NCBI RefSeq assembly: GCF_003721435.2
Contig: NZ_CP054585.1
Location: forward strand, 1,736,001-1,800,000
Length of the DNA: 64,000 nt
Source of the DNA: Halorubrum sp. CBA1229
GTDB taxonomy: Archaea; Halobacteriota; Halobacteria; Halobacteriales; Haloferacaceae
Direction: 5' to 3'
The translations under genes and the position numbers were made by a program. The notes under the pieces were generated by a model, which saw nothing but the letters and a program-made list of their open reading frames with translations, was not told the origin of the DNA and ran no database searches. Positions 62,115 through 64,000 of this stretch are shown piece by piece. The first letter of the stretch is position 1. Every line of letters begins with the position of its first letter.

Positions 62115-62900
62115 ATGAAGCGGGTCACCCACGACGGCCGCGACACCGCGTACCGGGTCTCCGACCGCGGCGGCGACGGCCCGACGGTGTGTTTCGTCCA
62201 CGGGAGCGGCGGGAGCAAGGACGTCTGGAAGGCGCAGGCGCGCCTGAGCGATCGGTTCCCGACCGTCGCGCTTGACCTGTCCGGACACGGCGACAGCGAC
62301 GACGTGGAGACGCCGGCCGGGCCCGCGACGCTCGACGCCTACGCGGACGACGTCGTCGCGGTGGCCGCGGAGACCGGCGCGACGGTCCTCTGTGGCAACT
62401 CGCTCGGCGGCGCCGTGGCACTGCGGGTCGCCTTGGACCGCGACCGGGACCTCGACGGACTCGTCCTCGCGGGCACGGGCGCGAAGCTCGCGGTCGCCGA
62501 GCCGCTGTTGGACGCGCTCGCGACCGACTTCGACCGGTCGATCGACCTGCTCCACCAGCCCGACCGCCTCTTCCACGACCCGCCCGCGGAGTACGTCGAG
62601 CTCTCGCGCGCCGGCATGCGGGAGTGCGGCCGCGCCGTCACCGAGCGCGACTTCCGGACCTGCCACGCGTTCGACGTCCGCGACCGCTTGGACGAGGTCG
62701 CGGCGCCGTCGCTCGCGGTCGTCGGCGAGCACGACGCGCTCACCCCGCCGGAGTACCACGACTACCTCGCGGACGAAATCGACGACTGCGAGCGCGCGAC
62801 GGTCGAGGGCGCCGCGCACCTCGCGATGCTCGAACGCCCCGCGGCGTTCAACGCGGTGCTCTCGACGTTCCTCGCGTGCCGCTCGGAGGGATCAGGGTAG
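62115..62900 (+). CDS. Alpha/beta hydrolase
   Basis: A 261-residue alpha/beta-fold hydrolase. HGSGGSKDVW is the oxyanion loop, GNSLGG carries nucleophile S96, GEHDALTPP acid D207 and GAAHLAMLE the catalytic H235. All triad members are in order. Substrate is unknown (esterase, lactonase or C-C hydrolase are possible). GTTTATAAAC lies about 25 nt before the ATG, an unusually good haloarchaeal TATA box. Confidence 0.9.
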   Translation: MKRVTHDGRDTAYRVSDRGGDGPTVCFVHGSGGSKDVWKAQARLSDRFPTVALDLSGHGDSDDVETPAGPATLDAYADDVVAVAAETGATVLCGNSLGGAVALRVALDRDRDLDGLVLAGTGAKLAVAEPLLDALATDFDRSIDLLHQPDRLFHDPPAEYVELSRAGMRECGRAVTERDFRTCHAFDVRDRLDEVAAPSLAVVGEHDALTPPEYHDYLADEIDDCERATVEGAAHLAMLERPAAFNAVLSTFLACRSEGSG

Positions 62901-63268
62901 CGACCGGCAGGGCCGGGCCCGCTGACCAGGGGGTCGAATCCGCGATCGGCGCGCCCGGAGTCGACGGTGGCGGGGCGTGGAGTTCGGGTCGAGGGGGGAC
63001 GCCCCGCACCGGAACGAGTGGATCGGACAGTTATAGTCGCGCGGTACCGCTCGACGGTCGATGACTGGATATCTGGTCCTCGATGTCGTCGGTACTCACC
63101 TCGTGGTACGTGTTACCACCCAACGATATATAAACGATTCGCCGCTTCGACGGGACCTCGGCGGTCCCGTCGTGGCGCTGCCCGCCGAACCCCGACCGCG
63201 CCGCCCATCGAAACGCGGTCATGTCGCCGCCGATACGCTTTTGCGACGCCCACGCCGACCGATCGCCC
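62901..63268. other. Intergenic region with a structured AT-rich promoter
   Basis: 368 bp without a clear gene. It holds GTGGTA-CGTGT-TACCAC (63103-63119), a strong GATATATAAAC box (63125-63135) and a 10-bp stem CGACGGGACC-N5-GGTCCCGTCG (63148-63172). On the minus strand, a GTG at 63099 about 30 nt from the box opens a 22-codon frame (starts MSTDDIEDQIS, ends SSGTARL) to 63031. On the plus strand, the box could serve ATG 63221, in frame with the last gene. Confidence 0.45.
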
Positions 63269-64000
63269 ATGGACGGCGACGACTCGGGACGACGGTCCGT
63301 CGGATCGGGTCCGCCTTCCGACGCGGACCGGGCGGCGAGCCGGGTCGACGACGGCGGGGAAGGAACTCCCGCGAACGGCCCCCACGGTCCCGAGAACCCC
63401 GACATCAACGACCTGCTCGCGAAGCTCGACGCCCTGAGCGACACCGTCGACGAGGGACACGAGCGCGAGAAGGTGCGCCAGACCATCTCGCTCGTTGAGC
63501 GGATGCCCGGCAGTTCGGCGTTCAGGACTCGGATCACGAAGTACACCTCCCGGGACATGGCCGAGGCGTTCGTCGGTGCGGTGCTCTTCGCGCTCCCGCT
63601 GCTCGTCGAGGGCGGCGTCTTCGAGATCGCGGCGTGGTTCGCCGCGGTGCGGCCGGGCGGCGTTCCCGTCTTCCTCCTCGCTCACGTGGGGTTCGTGCTG
63701 GTCATGACCGCCGGACTGCTGTACTTCGCGGACTTCCGGCAGATCGAGATCAGTCACCCGATCCTCGGGGTCATCCCGCGCCGGTACGCGGGGATACTTC
63801 TCGTCTCGCTTTGCACGTCCGTGTTCATGCTGCTCCTCTGGGGACGCCTCCACGAGGGGGACCCGTCGTCGCTCGAGCGCGTCTCGCGCGTGGCGGTGGT
63901 CTGGGCCGGGGGCGCGTTCGGTGCGAGCCTCGGCGACATCCTCCCGGGCGAGTCGCAGGGGGCGGACATCAACGACCTCGACTTGGACTTCGACCGCAGG
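63269..64000 (+). CDS. Membrane protein, C-terminus beyond the window (possible DUF2391)
   Basis: At least 244 residues, open to the window end. Residues 1-45 are acidic and disordered. Residues about 47-100 are helical and charged, holding NDLLAKLDALSDTVDEGHEREKVRQTI. Membrane segments lie at about residues 110-131, 140-160, 175-196 and 208-225. ISHPILGVIPRRYAGI lies between two of them. The layout recalls the DUF2391/TIGR02587 family, recognised only by resemblance. ATG 63269 follows a CGCTTTT element by about 29 nt; ATG 63221 is an in-frame alternative. Confidence 0.65.
   Translation, partial: MDGDDSGRRSVGSGPPSDADRAASRVDDGGEGTPANGPHGPENPDINDLLAKLDALSDTVDEGHEREKVRQTISLVERMPGSSAFRTRITKYTSRDMAEAFVGAVLFALPLLVEGGVFEIAAWFAAVRPGGVPVFLLAHVGFVLVMTAGLLYFADFRQIEISHPILGVIPRRYAGILLVSLCTSVFMLLLWGRLHEGDPSSLERVSRVAVVWAGGAFGASLGDILPGESQGADINDLDLDFDRR

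Noticed and set aside
1-64000. CRISPR array or a classical defence island
   Set aside because: No evenly spaced direct repeats with unique spacers, and no cas, restriction-modification or toxin-antitoxin genes were seen.

Overview
This is a 64 kb stretch of a halophilic archaeal chromosome. GC content is high, the predicted proteins are strongly acidic, many genes have a TATA-like box about 26-30 nt before the first codon (leaderless transcripts), and the ribosomal gene cluster has archaeal order and archaeal-only members (S4e, L19e, L32e). A Halorubrum-like haloarchaeon is my best guess from sequence feel; no database comparison was possible.

Layout. 0-6 kb: NUDIX hydrolase, a small membrane protein, translesion polymerase DinB, a receiver/PAS/LOV histidine kinase and an MFS transporter. 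6.1-7.8 kb: a TnpB-only IS1341-type element with its omega-RNA hairpin, beside a fragment of an interspersed repeat. 7.8-17 kb: small membrane proteins and central metabolism: 3-hydroxyacyl-CoA dehydrogenase, class I aldolase overlapping fructose-1,6-bisphosphatase, an acyl-CoA carboxylase carboxyltransferase, a DedA protein, a peroxiredoxin-like protein, a sugar dehydrogenase and an aldo/keto reductase. 17.2-17.8 kb: a full copy of the interspersed repeat and a tRNA-Gly. 17.9-20.6 kb: a Tat-exported sugar dehydrogenase lipoprotein and a regulator.

20.8-35.2 kb is one long translation/secretion operon: a SPOUT-type RNA methyltransferase, then L3-L4-L23-L2-S19-L22-S3-L29-Rnp1-S17-L14-L24-S4e-L5-S14-S8-L6-L32e-L19e-L18-S5-L30-L15-SecY, mostly overlapping or separated by 1-3 nt. 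35.2-39 kb: a macro-domain protein, then an Lrp/TrkA-C regulator, a universal stress protein and an APC permease, which look like one amino-acid response module. 39-43.4 kb: a membrane-anchored protein with valine at every fourth residue, tRNA methyltransferase Trm1, a YihY fusion protein and a PAP2 phosphatase. 43.9-48.9 kb: glutamine synthetase divergent from an Lrp regulator, then pgk and gap, and an Hsp20-like protein. 49-55 kb: an ATP-grasp ligase, aIF1A, an FeS photolyase, an aldo/keto reductase and several tiny proteins. 55.4-64 kb: B12-dependent ribonucleotide reductase, Cdc48 in an operon with an Hsp20-like partner, a hydrolase and a truncated membrane protein.

The most unusual things are: (1) a family of about 350-bp repeats (four copies or remnants) bounded by inward-facing TATA-like boxes and carrying a long stem whose arms differ between copies but still pair; (2) the valine-tetrad protein; and (3) the Lrp/TrkA-C regulator, with an inverted repeat around its TATA box and an overlapping 19-residue upstream ORF.
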